A DNA stretch of 45,566 bases, from positions 1 through 45,566 of the forward strand of contig JAGQHB010000069.1 of NCBI GenBank assembly GCA_020432045.1, written 5' to 3'. Below the pieces are notes generated by a model. It was not told where the DNA came from, ran no database searches, and was given only the letters and a program-made list of their open reading frames with translations. Both the position numbers and the translations under genes were made by a program. The number at the start of each line of letters is the position of its first letter. The stretch's first letter is position 1. Below, piece after piece: positions 25,373 through 33,533 of this stretch. This stretch comes from Dehalococcoidia bacterium. Lineage in GTDB: Bacteria > Chloroflexota > Dehalococcoidia > Tepidiformales > Tepidiformaceae.

Positions 25373-26033
25373 CGAGCCGGTAACCCGCGCCCCGTACCGT
25401 CCGAATCAGTTGTGCGTCGAACGGCGCATCAACCTTCTTCCGAACGGCGTACACCAGCACGTCGATGAAGTTCGACTCCGCTTCCAGTTCCAGATTCCAG
25501 ACATGCTCCGCCAGCATCGACCGCGTCACGACACGGCCGGCGTTCCGCACCAGGTACTCCAGCAGGCTGTATTCCTTCGCGGTGAGCGCGATTTCCGTCC
25601 CCCTGCGCATCACCGTTCGCGCCGCGGGGTCAATCGAGAGGTCTCCCGCCTCAAGCGTTCCCGGGGCTCCTCCGCCGCGCCGCAACAGTGCCCGCACACG
25701 GGCCAGCAGCTCCGCAAACGCGAATGGCTTCACGAGGTAGTCTTCCGCGCCCGCATCGAGACCGCGCACACGGTCCGCGATGGTGTCTCGCGCTGAGAGG
25801 AAAAGGATCGCCGGGCCGGGCGATTTTTGCGCTCGCACTCGCCGGCAAACTTCGAGTCCGTCCAGTCCCGGCATCGCCACATCGAGAATGAGCACGTCGT
25901 ACTCGACCGCCTCAGCAGCGAGCAACGCCTCGGTACCGTCCGCTACGGTGTCGACCGCGTACCCGGCTTCCGTCAGTCCACGCGTCACGAACTCGCGAAT
26001 CGTGGGTTCGTCCTCGGCGAAGAGCATCCTCAC
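25356..26033 (-). CDS. OmpR/PhoB-family response regulator
   Basis: 225 residues. The receiver domain (1-115) has acidic pocket E7-D8, phosphorylation site D51 in LILDVAMPG, and the K in YLVKPF. The winged-helix DNA-binding domain (about 130-222) has LTAKEYSLLEYLVRNAGRVVTR and ends in RTVRGAGYRLD, as in OmpR-family regulators. The GTG at 26031-26033 is the likely start, because TAGAAT lies exactly 6 bp upstream; an ATG two codons later (26027) is an alternative. A direct repeat of the type such proteins bind lies just before the -10 box, pointing to autoregulation. The gene overlaps its kinase by 17 bp. Confidence 0.95.
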   Translation of the reverse strand: MRMLFAEDEPTIREFVTRGLTEAGYAVDTVADGTEALLAAEAVEYDVLILDVAMPGLDGLEVCRRVRAQKSPGPAILFLSARDTIADRVRGLDAGAEDYLVKPFAFAELLARVRALLRRGGGAPGTLEAGDLSIDPAARTVMRRGTEIALTAKEYSLLEYLVRNAGRVVTRSMLAEHVWNLELEAESNFIDVLVYAVRKKVDAPFDAQLIRTVRGAGYRLDAPAG

Positions 26034-26072
26034 GGAATGATTCTAACGTCGCAGTCTGAGCGGCAGATGAGA
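26034..26072 (-). promoter_or_regulatory. Autoregulated promoter of the response-regulator gene
   Basis: Minus strand: TCTCAT, 5 bp, GCTCAG (26056-26072, 11-bp period), 10 bp, TAGAAT -10 box (26040-26045), 6 bp, GTG start. The repeat sits where the -35 box would be, which is usual for activation by an OmpR/PhoB-type regulator. It matches the repeat before the PepSY gene in 10 of 12 positions. Confidence 0.6.
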
Positions 26073-26077
26073 CGTTG

Positions 26078-26485
26078 CTAATCCTGCTTCGGGCCCGTAT
26101 ACACAACCTCGAACAGAATCCGGTCCGGGCTCTCGAACATCACCTGGTAGTACGTCTGCCCGTCGCCTGAAGAGAATTCCGGACGGTGCCTTGGCGTCTC
26201 GAATAACGCCGCCACTCCGTTGGCCTTCAGGTACGTCACCGTCGCATCCACGTCCGCCTGCGTTTCCGCGCTGATGCCGACGTGGTTTAACCCTGCCGCG
26301 TCGTAGTCGTTCGCGTCGTCCTTAGTCTTCGGCCCGAACCATAGCGAGGTCTCTCCGCTCCCCACCCCCAGCATTCCGTCACCCTCGTAGATCACGTCCC
26401 AGCCAAGGAATCCCAGAAGGTCCCGGTAGAACGCCAGGTTGCCGGCTGCAATCGAGAACAGCAGGTGCCCGAGGTGTGTCTTCAT
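26078..26485 (-). CDS. Glyoxalase/VOC-fold protein
   Basis: 135 residues of the vicinal-oxygen-chelate superfamily, single domain with two beta-alpha-beta repeats. Possible metal ligands are H7 (LGHLLFSI), H69 (GLNHVGISAET) and E in RILFEVVY. It resembles glyoxalase/bleomycin-resistance or dioxygenase-like proteins; the substrate cannot be told. A GAGG lies 10-13 bp before the ATG. It is followed 44 bp later by the response-regulator gene on the same strand, which has its own promoter. Confidence 0.82.
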   Translation of the reverse strand: MKTHLGHLLFSIAAGNLAFYRDLLGFLGWDVIYEGDGMLGVGSGETSLWFGPKTKDDANDYDAAGLNHVGISAETQADVDATVTYLKANGVAALFETPRHRPEFSSGDGQTYYQVMFESPDRILFEVVYTGPKQD

Positions 26486-26577
26486 TCGTGCCTATCCTCA
26501 CCGTTTGGATGCGGCACCATGTCACTCTGGCGTGCGAAGCTGCAACCTCGGGATGTCGCCCAACTGGAGTCGCGACC

Positions 26578-29088
26578 CTAGCCGGCCCGCCGCGCTGGCG
26601 CCTTTGCCTTCCGGGCCGCAAACGCTGCCTTGCCGCGCGCGCTCCGTTCCAGCAACTTCTTGTTCGCCTCGTCGCGTTCCGCCTCCGGCCGCGCCCCGGG
26701 CATCTTCCCGGGTTCGAGGCTGCTCGTCGTGTAACTGCATCGCGGGTAATTCCAGCACCCGTAGAACACGCCGCGCTTCGTCCGCTTTTCTACCAGTTGC
26801 CCCGTCTCTGGCTCCTCGGGGCACACAACTCCAACCGGGACACCGGCCCGGAAATCGCAAGTGCCGCTCTCACGGTTCTCGCAATCGACGTATGGCCCAA
26901 ACGGCCCGCTTTTCTGGATGAGCACGCCGCCGTCCTTTGGGCAGTGGTAGCTTGTCGCCGCTGGCGCCGTCACTTCCACAGGCTGGCCTTCTTCCGTTAG
27001 CGGCTTCGCGTTCTTGCACTCTGGAAACCGTGGGCACGCGAGGAACTTCCCGTTCCGGCCCCACTTGATCACCATGTTCGCCTGGCCACATACGTCGCAG
27101 ATGAAGTCCGTCTCTTCCTGTACCTTCTCTGCCGAGTCCTTCGCCACGGCCACGTTCTTCTCGAACTCCGACCAGAACGCCTTCACGACGCCGAGGTAGG
27201 ACCGCTTCCCTTCTGCGACGTCGTCCAACTCCTCTTCCATCTCCGATGTGAAGTCCACGTTTACGTACTTATTTACGTGCTGGACCAGCATGTCGCTCAC
27301 CAGGAACCCCAGCTCCTGCGGCACAAGAGCCCGTCCCTGCTTCGCAACGTAATCTCGCTTTAGCACGGTCTGCACGATGGTCGCGTAGGTGCTCGGCCGG
27401 CCGATGCCTTTTTCCTCCAGTGCCTTGACCAGTGATGCCTCCGTGTACCGTGGTGGCGGCTCAGTAAAGTGCTGCCGCTGGTCGATAGCGCGGCGCTCCA
27501 ATACGTCACCTTCCGTCAGGTCCGGCAACGTCGATTCGGCATCCTCGTCTTCTTCGCCCTGTTCGCGTTCGTTCGCATCATTTCCATAAACCGCCATGTG
27601 CCCGGCGAACAGTAGCCGCTGTGCCGATGCCCGGAACACGCCCGCGTCGACGCCCCGCTGGTCGTCATGGGCCGTCACTTCGATCTGGGCCGTAGCGAAC
27701 CGCGCATCGGACATCTGGCTCGCCACAAACCGCTGCCAGATCAGCCGGTAGACGCGCATCTGGTCGCGGTCCAGCGTCGTCTGCAGGCTTTCCGGTGTTC
27801 GTGCCGCGTCGGTTGGGCGGATCGCCTCGTGCGCTTCCTGTGCCCCACGCGCTCGTGTCCGGTACACACGCTCTTTCGTCGGCACATAGTCGTCACCCCA
27901 TCGCGATGCGATGTATCCTCGTGCCGCTCCCCGTGCCACCGGTGCAACGTTCAGCGAATCCGTCCGCATGTACGTGATCAGGCCCACCGGCCCTTGCCCG
28001 GGCACCGTGATCCCTTCATACAGCTGCTGCGCTAGGTCCATCGCCCGCGCGGCGCTCATCCCCAGCCGGTTCACCGCAGCCTGTTGGAAGGTGCTCGTCG
28101 TGAACGGCGGTACCGGTGACTTCGACCGTTCCCCCTTTTTCACGCCGCTCACCCTGAACGTGCTCCGGTTGAACTGCGCCGTGAGCGTAGAGGCACTCGC
28201 CTCGTCCGGGATCGCCGGTACGAACGGGCCGGTACCTGGCTTCAGGGTCACGCCGCGCGCCATTCCCGGGATCCGCGCCAGGTCCGTCGGGAACGCGCTC
28301 CCGTCCTTCGCCACCAGTGCGTGGATAGACCAGTATTCCTGCGCCGTGAACGCCTGGATCAGCCGTTCACGTTCGACGATCAGCCGCAATGCCACGCTCT
28401 GCACGCGTCCGGCACTTGCGCTCCGGCTCACCTTGCCCTGCACGAACCAGGTCAGCGGAAAACCGATCAGGCGGTCCAGCACTCGGCGCGTCTGCTGGGC
28501 GTCCACAAGGTTCTGGTTCAGTTCGCCCGGGTGCTCAAACGCCTCTTCAATCGCCGGACGCGTGATCTCGTGGAATACAACGCGGGACGACTTCTCCACT
28601 GGGATAGCGGCCGCCTCGCGGATGTGCCACGAAATCGCTTCACCCTCGCGGTCAGGGTCGGTCGAGAGGTAGACGCGTTCGGCTGTCTGCGCTGCCGCCG
28701 CAATCTCCTTAATGATGTCCGTCTTGTCGACGCCGCGGCGCTTGTCCTTCACGACCACGTACTTCGGCTTGAACGTGTCGAAGTCCTCCAGGCCGTACCC
28801 GTACGCCGGCAGGTCACGCACGTGCCCGACCGACGCGATGACCCGGTAGTCGTCGCCGAGGATGTTCTCCACCGTCCGTGCCTTTGCCGGCGATTCGACG
28901 ATAACGAGGTTCCGCGCGCTTCCGTGCCGCGCCCGTTCCGTGGATGCAGGGGCAGCGCTGCGCGCCGCCGGAGAGGCAGAGCGGCGTTTCGCCGGCACCT
29001 TCGCCGTTGTGGCGTCGGCCTTTTTCTCGCTGCCGCGTGTCCGGCGCGAGGGTGTTGTCTTTGCTGTTGTTGCCATGTTGTTGCTCAC
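26578..29088 (-). CDS. topA: DNA topoisomerase I with three zinc-ribbon modules
   Basis: 836 residues. A type IA topoisomerase that relaxes negative supercoils. After about 58 residues rich in K, R, A, S and T comes the Toprim domain (NLVIVESPAKARTVENIL at 60-77, DPDREGEA at 144-151), then the catalytic Y373 in GLITYMRTDS. The C-terminus carries zinc-ribbon modules (CDVCGQ with CPRFPECKNA; CPKDGG with CENRESGTC; CPEEPETG with CWNYPRC) and ends in a basic tail. The start is a GTG at 29086-29088 or an ATG four codons later; neither has a strong ribosome binding site. The basic N-terminal extension is not part of the usual fold and may add DNA contact. It lies 82 bp downstream of dprA. Confidence 0.97.
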   Translation of the reverse strand: MSNNMATTAKTTPSRRTRGSEKKADATTAKVPAKRRSASPAARSAAPASTERARHGSARNLVIVESPAKARTVENILGDDYRVIASVGHVRDLPAYGYGLEDFDTFKPKYVVVKDKRRGVDKTDIIKEIAAAAQTAERVYLSTDPDREGEAISWHIREAAAIPVEKSSRVVFHEITRPAIEEAFEHPGELNQNLVDAQQTRRVLDRLIGFPLTWFVQGKVSRSASAGRVQSVALRLIVERERLIQAFTAQEYWSIHALVAKDGSAFPTDLARIPGMARGVTLKPGTGPFVPAIPDEASASTLTAQFNRSTFRVSGVKKGERSKSPVPPFTTSTFQQAAVNRLGMSAARAMDLAQQLYEGITVPGQGPVGLITYMRTDSLNVAPVARGAARGYIASRWGDDYVPTKERVYRTRARGAQEAHEAIRPTDAARTPESLQTTLDRDQMRVYRLIWQRFVASQMSDARFATAQIEVTAHDDQRGVDAGVFRASAQRLLFAGHMAVYGNDANEREQGEEDEDAESTLPDLTEGDVLERRAIDQRQHFTEPPPRYTEASLVKALEEKGIGRPSTYATIVQTVLKRDYVAKQGRALVPQELGFLVSDMLVQHVNKYVNVDFTSEMEEELDDVAEGKRSYLGVVKAFWSEFEKNVAVAKDSAEKVQEETDFICDVCGQANMVIKWGRNGKFLACPRFPECKNAKPLTEEGQPVEVTAPAATSYHCPKDGGVLIQKSGPFGPYVDCENRESGTCDFRAGVPVGVVCPEEPETGQLVEKRTKRGVFYGCWNYPRCSYTTSSLEPGKMPGARPEAERDEANKKLLERSARGKAAFAARKAKAPARRAG

Positions 29089-29125
29089 TGCCCCGGCCCG
29101 TTGCCGAGCGCGTCAGGTTCCGAGG

Positions 29126-29153
29126 GTAGACATCGGCTGGAAGGTTTGTCTAC
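29126..29153. repeat. Inverted repeat between dprA and topA
   Basis: GTAGACA (29126-29132) and TGTCTAC (29147-29153), perfect 7-bp arms separated by 14 bp, about 38-65 bp upstream of the topA start. It could be an operator or a weak hairpin. No clear -10 box is associated with it. Confidence 0.4.
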
Positions 29154-29170
29154 GTCAGCCGCTGTTTGCG

Positions 29171-30325
29171 TCAGTGCAGAGAATAGACCAGCGGCCGTTC
29201 CTGTCTCACCAGCCCGCGCAACTCCAGCATTGTCAGCGTGCCCGAAACCGCCGCCACTGCCATCTCCGCGGCTCTCGCGATCTCATCGACATGGAGCGCC
29301 CCGTCCTGCAGATGGTGCAGGATCCTTCCTTCCTCGGGCGAGGTCGAAACGGCCGGCCATGCCGGCGCAGATACGCTCACTTTCGGGCGCCCGCCTTCTG
29401 CCGGCCTCGGTGACGCCGTCATGGGCAGTTGCCGTGCAGTGGCCACTCCGGCCAGGTTTAGCTCTTCAAGCAACTGGTCCGGCGTCGTCACCAGCTTCGC
29501 CGTGCTTTCACGGATCAACTGGTTCGTCCCTGCGCTCTGCCTCGAGAAAATGCTTCCCGGCACCGCGAAAACGTCCCGCCCCTGCTCGAACGCCCAGTTC
29601 GCCGTATGCAACGCCCCACTCCCCTCCCCCGCCTCCACGACCAGCGTCGCCGCGGCCAGGCCCGAGATGATTCGGTTTCGGCGAGGGAAGTAGTCCGGCC
29701 GTGCTGGGATCCCCGCCGGGTACTCGCTCACCACGCACCCGTTGTTCATGATCTGGTCCGCCAGCCCGGCATTCTCTCGCGGATACACCTGGTCGATACC
29801 CCCGGCCATCACTGCCACCGTCGGCGTGCCCGCTTCAACGGCGCATCGGTGCGCGATCGAGTCCACGCCCCGTGCCAGTCCGCTTACGATCGTCACCCCG
29901 GCCATCGCCAGGGCGCTGCAGAACGCCTCAGTTGCCTGCCTCCCGTATGGGGTCACTCGCCGCGTCCCGACCACGGCCACGGCACGCTGAATCAACGGTT
30001 CCGCCGCCCCCCGTACAAACAGAACGGGCGGGCTCTGTGGAATCTCGCGAAGGTTCGCCGGATATCGCTCGTCGAGCCACGTCAGCGCCACCACGTTCAG
30101 CTTCGCCAGCCACGATCGCTCAGCGTCCGGGTCGAATCCCTGCCGCGCCCGTCCGAACGCCCTCACGAACTGAGGTTCCAATCCCGCCGCTGCAATCTCT
30201 GCGTCCGCAGCCTGCCATGCGTCCCGGACCGTGCCGAAGCGCTTTAGCAGCAGCGAGAAGTTCACGCTGCCAAGGCCCGCCCTGCGAAGGGCGAGCCAGT
30301 ACACGACCTCATCGTCAGCGCTCAC
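29171..30325 (-). CDS. dprA: DNA-processing protein DprA
   Basis: 384 residues, usual length. It binds incoming single-stranded DNA and loads RecA in natural transformation; it is found in most bacteria, competent or not. Layout: N-terminal helical region with helix-hairpin-helix-like part (1-60), Rossmann-like core (about 105-290) with VAVVGTRRVTPYG, VSGLARGVDSIAHR, MAGGIDQVYP, SEYPAGIPARPDYFPRRNRIISGLA and FAVPGSI, and a C-terminal winged helix (about 330-384). The GTG at 30323-30325 has TATAGT 8 bp upstream. It is adjacent to topA, a frequent pairing in bacteria. Confidence 0.95.
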   Translation of the reverse strand: MSADDEVVYWLALRRAGLGSVNFSLLLKRFGTVRDAWQAADAEIAAAGLEPQFVRAFGRARQGFDPDAERSWLAKLNVVALTWLDERYPANLREIPQSPPVLFVRGAAEPLIQRAVAVVGTRRVTPYGRQATEAFCSALAMAGVTIVSGLARGVDSIAHRCAVEAGTPTVAVMAGGIDQVYPRENAGLADQIMNNGCVVSEYPAGIPARPDYFPRRNRIISGLAAATLVVEAGEGSGALHTANWAFEQGRDVFAVPGSIFSRQSAGTNQLIRESTAKLVTTPDQLLEELNLAGVATARQLPMTASPRPAEGGRPKVSVSAPAWPAVSTSPEEGRILHHLQDGALHVDEIARAAEMAVAAVSGTLTMLELRGLVRQERPLVYSLH

Positions 30326-30333
30326 GGGGCGCG

Positions 30334-30339
30334 ACTATA
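30334..30339 (-). promoter_or_regulatory. -10 box of dprA
   Basis: TATAGT on the minus strand, 8 bp before the GTG start of dprA. It is likely to give a leaderless or nearly leaderless transcript; the spacing is 2 bp longer than at the six other such genes. Confidence 0.5.
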
Positions 30340-30359
30340 GCAGCCGGTCGCCCGCTACC

Positions 30360-30752
30360 CTACCCGGCGCTGACGCTATCCGGTGCGATCTTCACGATAA
30401 CCCGCTGTTCTCCTGCCGCTCGGAAAGGGTAGCTGTCCTGGCCCAGGTACTTCTTCGCCAGCCCGTCGATGTGTGCGTCTGCCCCTTCGTGCGTCATCTC
30501 AACGACCCGCCCTCGGATCAGCACCTGCTCATACGGGTTCTCCTGGTTCGGGATTGCGACGGCCACACGCGCATCACGGCGCAGATTGTTCGTCTTGATC
30601 CGTCCCTCCGCCGTGTTGAATACGACATGCGTGCCATCTGTATCGATCCAGACCACGCTCGTTTGCGGCGAACCGTCCTTCATCAGCGTGGCCACGCTCG
30701 CGAAATTCTTCCCCTGCAACAAAGCGATCGCCTGTGGCGTCAGTTCGGTCAT
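30360..30752 (-). CDS. PPOX-class flavin/F420-dependent oxidoreductase-like protein
   Basis: 130 residues with the split-barrel fold of pyridoxamine-phosphate-oxidase-like proteins. Blocks: LLQGKNFASVATLMKDGSPQTSVVWID, then INTAEGR-like VVFNTAEGRIKTNNLRRDARVAVAI, then VLIRGRVVEM. The TAEGRIKTNNLRRD block resembles the cofactor-binding part of F420-dependent family members common in Actinobacteria and Chloroflexota. The cofactor (F420, FMN or heme-related) cannot be fixed from sequence. The ATG at 30750-30752 has AGGAG 8 bp upstream; a start 10 codons earlier lacks this. Confidence 0.83.
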   Translation of the reverse strand: MTELTPQAIALLQGKNFASVATLMKDGSPQTSVVWIDTDGTHVVFNTAEGRIKTNNLRRDARVAVAIPNQENPYEQVLIRGRVVEMTHEGADAHIDGLAKKYLGQDSYPFRAAGEQRVIVKIAPDSVSAG

Positions 30753-30768
30753 GATCGAGTGCTCCTGT

Positions 30769-30784
30769 AGTTGCGAATGCAACT
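30769..30784. repeat. Short palindrome upstream of the PPOX-like gene
   Basis: AGTTGC-GAAT-GCAACT, a perfect 6-bp inverted repeat with a 4-bp loop, about 17-32 bp before the ATG. TAATCT just upstream on the minus strand could be the -10 box, so the palindrome may lie at the transcription start. Confidence 0.4.
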
Positions 30785-30837
30785 AGATTACCAGCCCACG
30801 TGCCCCGCGTCACGCACCATCCCCGGCTCAGTTCCTG

Positions 30838-32127
30838 CTACCCGGTCCTCGTCAGTGCTTCTTCGTCCGCGTGGCTGTCCGTGTCATCAGTCGTCGGCCG
30901 CTCCACCCGCACTCTCCCCACTCTTCGTCCGCGCACGTTCAACACTTCAAAGACGAGCCCCTCCGCGTGCACGGTGTCGCCCGGCGTCGGCAGCCGGCCG
31001 AGGTGGTGCATGACGAATCCCCCCACCGTGTCGTAATCGTCCGACTCCACTTCTGTCTGGAACAGCTCGTCGAGGACGTCCGTGCTCGCTCCACCGTCGA
31101 CGATCGCGGCACGTTCCGAGATCACTTCCGTCCTCGGCCCCGCCACATCGTATTCGTCCTCGATCTCGCCAACGATCTCCTCCAGCAAGTCCTCGATCGT
31201 GACGAGCCCGGCGGTGCCGCCATATTCGTCGACCACGATCGCGAGATGCACCCGCGAAACCTGCATCTCCGTTAGCAGATCATCCAACCGCTTCGATTCA
31301 GGGATGAACGAGGCCGGCCTGAGGATGTCCGCCAGCCGTCGCTGCCGCGTGCCATTGGCAGTAATCCGCAGCAGGTCCTTCGCGTACACGATCCCCGCGA
31401 TGTCATCGATATTCTCGCGGTGAACGGGGATACGGCTGTAGCCCCGCTCGGTGACCATTCTCGCTACGTCGATGACGCTGTCGCTGATGTCCGCCACCGC
31501 CATGTCGATTCGCGGGATCATGATCTCCCGCGCCGTCTTCTCTTCCAACGCGATCACGCCGCGGATCATCCGCTTCTCGTACTCCGCCACTCGCCCGGCC
31601 GCCTCTTCACGCTCAACCAGCGCCAGAAGGTCGTTGTAGCCGCCGCCCGCAACGGCACGAAGTGACCGTGCCAGGATCCGCGCCGGGATGCTCAGCACCC
31701 AGGATGGCCCTCCCGCAACCTTCCCGGTTGTCCGCACCACCCCCGAAAGCTGCAACGCCGTCAACTCCGGTTGCCGCGCCGCCAACAGTCCAACCGTCAT
31801 CTGCACGACGGCAGCCCAGACGCCGCCTGTCAGCCCCAGGAGCAGGGCCCCTAATGGGCCATAGGCATCTGCACCCATCCACGCGGCCGTCGCCACTGTT
31901 GCCGAAGAGGAGAACACCCTCGTTGTCGTCAGAGGCCCTAGAAACGCCCGCGGCTCGGAAACCTTTCCAGCGATTCGCTGAGCCCGCGCCTCGCCTTGCG
32001 CTGCCAACGCCCGGATTCGTGCCTCGCTTGCGCGCTCAAGCGCAGTCTCTGCCGCGGCCGTCGCTGCCATCACCACGGACAGGACCGCGACAGCCGCAAC
32101 CCCGCTCGCGAGGCTAATCGGTTCCAT
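30838..32127 (-). CDS. CNNM/HlyC-CorC family membrane protein with CBS domains
   Basis: 429 residues. An N-terminal DUF21/CNNM membrane domain (about 1-165) with hydrophobic segments at about 5-27, 75-95 and 97-118, then two CBS domains (about 195-320, including TAREIMIPRIDM and HLAIVVDEYGGTAGLVTIEDLLEEIVGEI), then a CorC/HlyC C-terminal domain (about 340-412). Members export magnesium or take part in its balance; hemolysin is a historical name. The ATG at 32125-32127 overlaps the end of glmU by 14 bp and has GAGGAG 8 bp upstream inside glmU. A GTG two codons before is possible. Confidence 0.92.
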   Translation of the reverse strand: MEPISLASGVAAVAVLSVVMAATAAAETALERASEARIRALAAQGEARAQRIAGKVSEPRAFLGPLTTTRVFSSSATVATAAWMGADAYGPLGALLLGLTGGVWAAVVQMTVGLLAARQPELTALQLSGVVRTTGKVAGGPSWVLSIPARILARSLRAVAGGGYNDLLALVEREEAAGRVAEYEKRMIRGVIALEEKTAREIMIPRIDMAVADISDSVIDVARMVTERGYSRIPVHRENIDDIAGIVYAKDLLRITANGTRQRRLADILRPASFIPESKRLDDLLTEMQVSRVHLAIVVDEYGGTAGLVTIEDLLEEIVGEIEDEYDVAGPRTEVISERAAIVDGGASTDVLDELFQTEVESDDYDTVGGFVMHHLGRLPTPGDTVHAEGLVFEVLNVRGRRVGRVRVERPTTDDTDSHADEEALTRTG

Positions 32128-33490
32128 GGTCACCGCTCCTCGGTCCCAGTACGCGGGCCGGGACGCCCACCGCACGCATTCCCGGCCCGAGGTCCCGGTT
32201 CAGCACCGTCCCCGCGCCGGTCTGCGCGCCCTCACCCATCTCCACAGGTGCGACCAGCATCGTGTCACAGCCAACGAATGCCCTCGCCCCGATCACGGTT
32301 GGATGCTTGTTCACGCCATCGTAGTTGCAGGTGATCACGCCGGCCGCGATGTTCGCTTCGTCTCCGACCGTCGCGTCGCCCAGGTAGCTGAAGTGGTGCA
32401 TCTTCACGCCGCGTCCCAGCGTTGACCGGTTCACCTCGGCGTAGTTCCCCAGGTGACATTCCGGCCCGATCACGCTGCGGCCGCGCACGTGGGCATACGG
32501 CCCCAGGTGCGCGTTCTCGCAAATCGTCGAATCCTCTACCGTCGATTGCCAGACCGTCGCGCCCGCCTCGACCCGGCTGTTTCGAAGCGTGGACCCCGGC
32601 CCAATCGTCGTACCCGTCTCCACCTCAGTTGCGCCCGAAAGCCAGCAGCTCTGCAGGATCGTGACATCTGGCGCAATTCGCACGGTAGCATCGATGTAGG
32701 TCGTCGCGGGGTCTGCGATCGTCACACCGGCCAACATGTGATCCCGCAGAATTCGCGCCCGCATCAGCCGCTCCGCTTCCGCCAGCCCCACCCGGTCGTC
32801 GAAACCCATCAGCTCGTCCGCCGGCCCGTCGACTGCTATTGGCGGCGTGCCCTCCGCTACTGCTACCGCCGCCAGTTCGGTCAGGTAGTACTCGCCACTT
32901 GAGCTTTTCGAAAGTTTACCCACCCGGTTCCATAACCATGCCGCCGCGAACGAATACTGACCCGCATTCCGCTCTGCTATCCCGGTCGCCCCCGTGCCAC
33001 CGGCCTGTTCCATGATCGCCTCCACCGCACCCGAAGCGTTCCGCTTTACCCTCCCGAACGCGCCTACATCCGCGACCGTGCAGGTCAACATCCCCATTGG
33101 CGCCTCTCCGCGTGCCTCGCACATCTTGCGGAGCGTCTGCGCCGCCACGAGCGGCGAATCTCCATTCAACACCAGGATCTCGCCGAACCCGCGCGCTGCC
33201 TCTGCGCACAGCTTCACCGCATGACCCGTCCCCAGCTGCTCGGCCTGTTCGATGAATACGATGTCGGGCCCGCGCAGCGCATCCTGCACCTTGGCGCCCT
33301 CGAAGCCCGTCACGACGATGATCCGTCCGGGTGCCAGCTCCCGCGCTTCGCGGAGTACATGTGCTGCCATCGGCAGCCCGGCCACCGGATGCAACACCTT
33401 CGGCAAAGCCGACTTCATCCGCGTCCCTCTGCCCGCTGCGAGCACGATCACGCACAGGTCGGCACTCATCGGCCGGGGCCTCGGAGCCAT
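32114..33490 (-). CDS. glmU: Bifunctional GlcNAc-1-P uridyltransferase / GlcN-1-P acetyltransferase
   Basis: 458 residues. It makes UDP-N-acetylglucosamine for cell-wall and glycan building. The N-terminal nucleotidyltransferase has LAAGRGTRMKSALPKVLHP and NGDSPLV, and the C-terminal left-handed beta-helix has hexapeptide repeats (about 255-450) with CNYDGVNKHPT and the active-site area GNYAEVNRSTLG. The GTG/ATG choice matters: an ATG at 33467-33469 has only a distant GAGG, whereas the ATG at 33488-33490 lies exactly 6 bp after a TAGCTT box, so I take the longer form. It is divergent from alaS and overlaps the CNNM gene downstream. Confidence 0.95.
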   Translation of the reverse strand: MAPRPRPMSADLCVIVLAAGRGTRMKSALPKVLHPVAGLPMAAHVLREARELAPGRIIVVTGFEGAKVQDALRGPDIVFIEQAEQLGTGHAVKLCAEAARGFGEILVLNGDSPLVAAQTLRKMCEARGEAPMGMLTCTVADVGAFGRVKRNASGAVEAIMEQAGGTGATGIAERNAGQYSFAAAWLWNRVGKLSKSSSGEYYLTELAAVAVAEGTPPIAVDGPADELMGFDDRVGLAEAERLMRARILRDHMLAGVTIADPATTYIDATVRIAPDVTILQSCWLSGATEVETGTTIGPGSTLRNSRVEAGATVWQSTVEDSTICENAHLGPYAHVRGRSVIGPECHLGNYAEVNRSTLGRGVKMHHFSYLGDATVGDEANIAAGVITCNYDGVNKHPTVIGARAFVGCDTMLVAPVEMGEGAQTGAGTVLNRDLGPGMRAVGVPARVLGPRSGDHGTD

Positions 33491-33502
33491 CGAGAGAAGC
33501 TA
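33491..33502 (-). promoter_or_regulatory. -10 element of glmU, leaderless type
   Basis: On the minus strand TAGCTT (33497-33502) is followed by 6 bp and then the ATG of glmU. No -35 consensus or Shine-Dalgarno is visible. Confidence 0.55.
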
Positions 33503-33533
33503 CGTCTGGGAGGTTCGCTGGCAGTACGCATAG

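Noticed and set aside
33467-33469. Later ATG as start of glmU
   Set aside because: It has only a weak, distant ribosome binding site, whereas the ATG at 33488-33490 has a -10 box at the leaderless spacing. Still, proteomics could overturn this.
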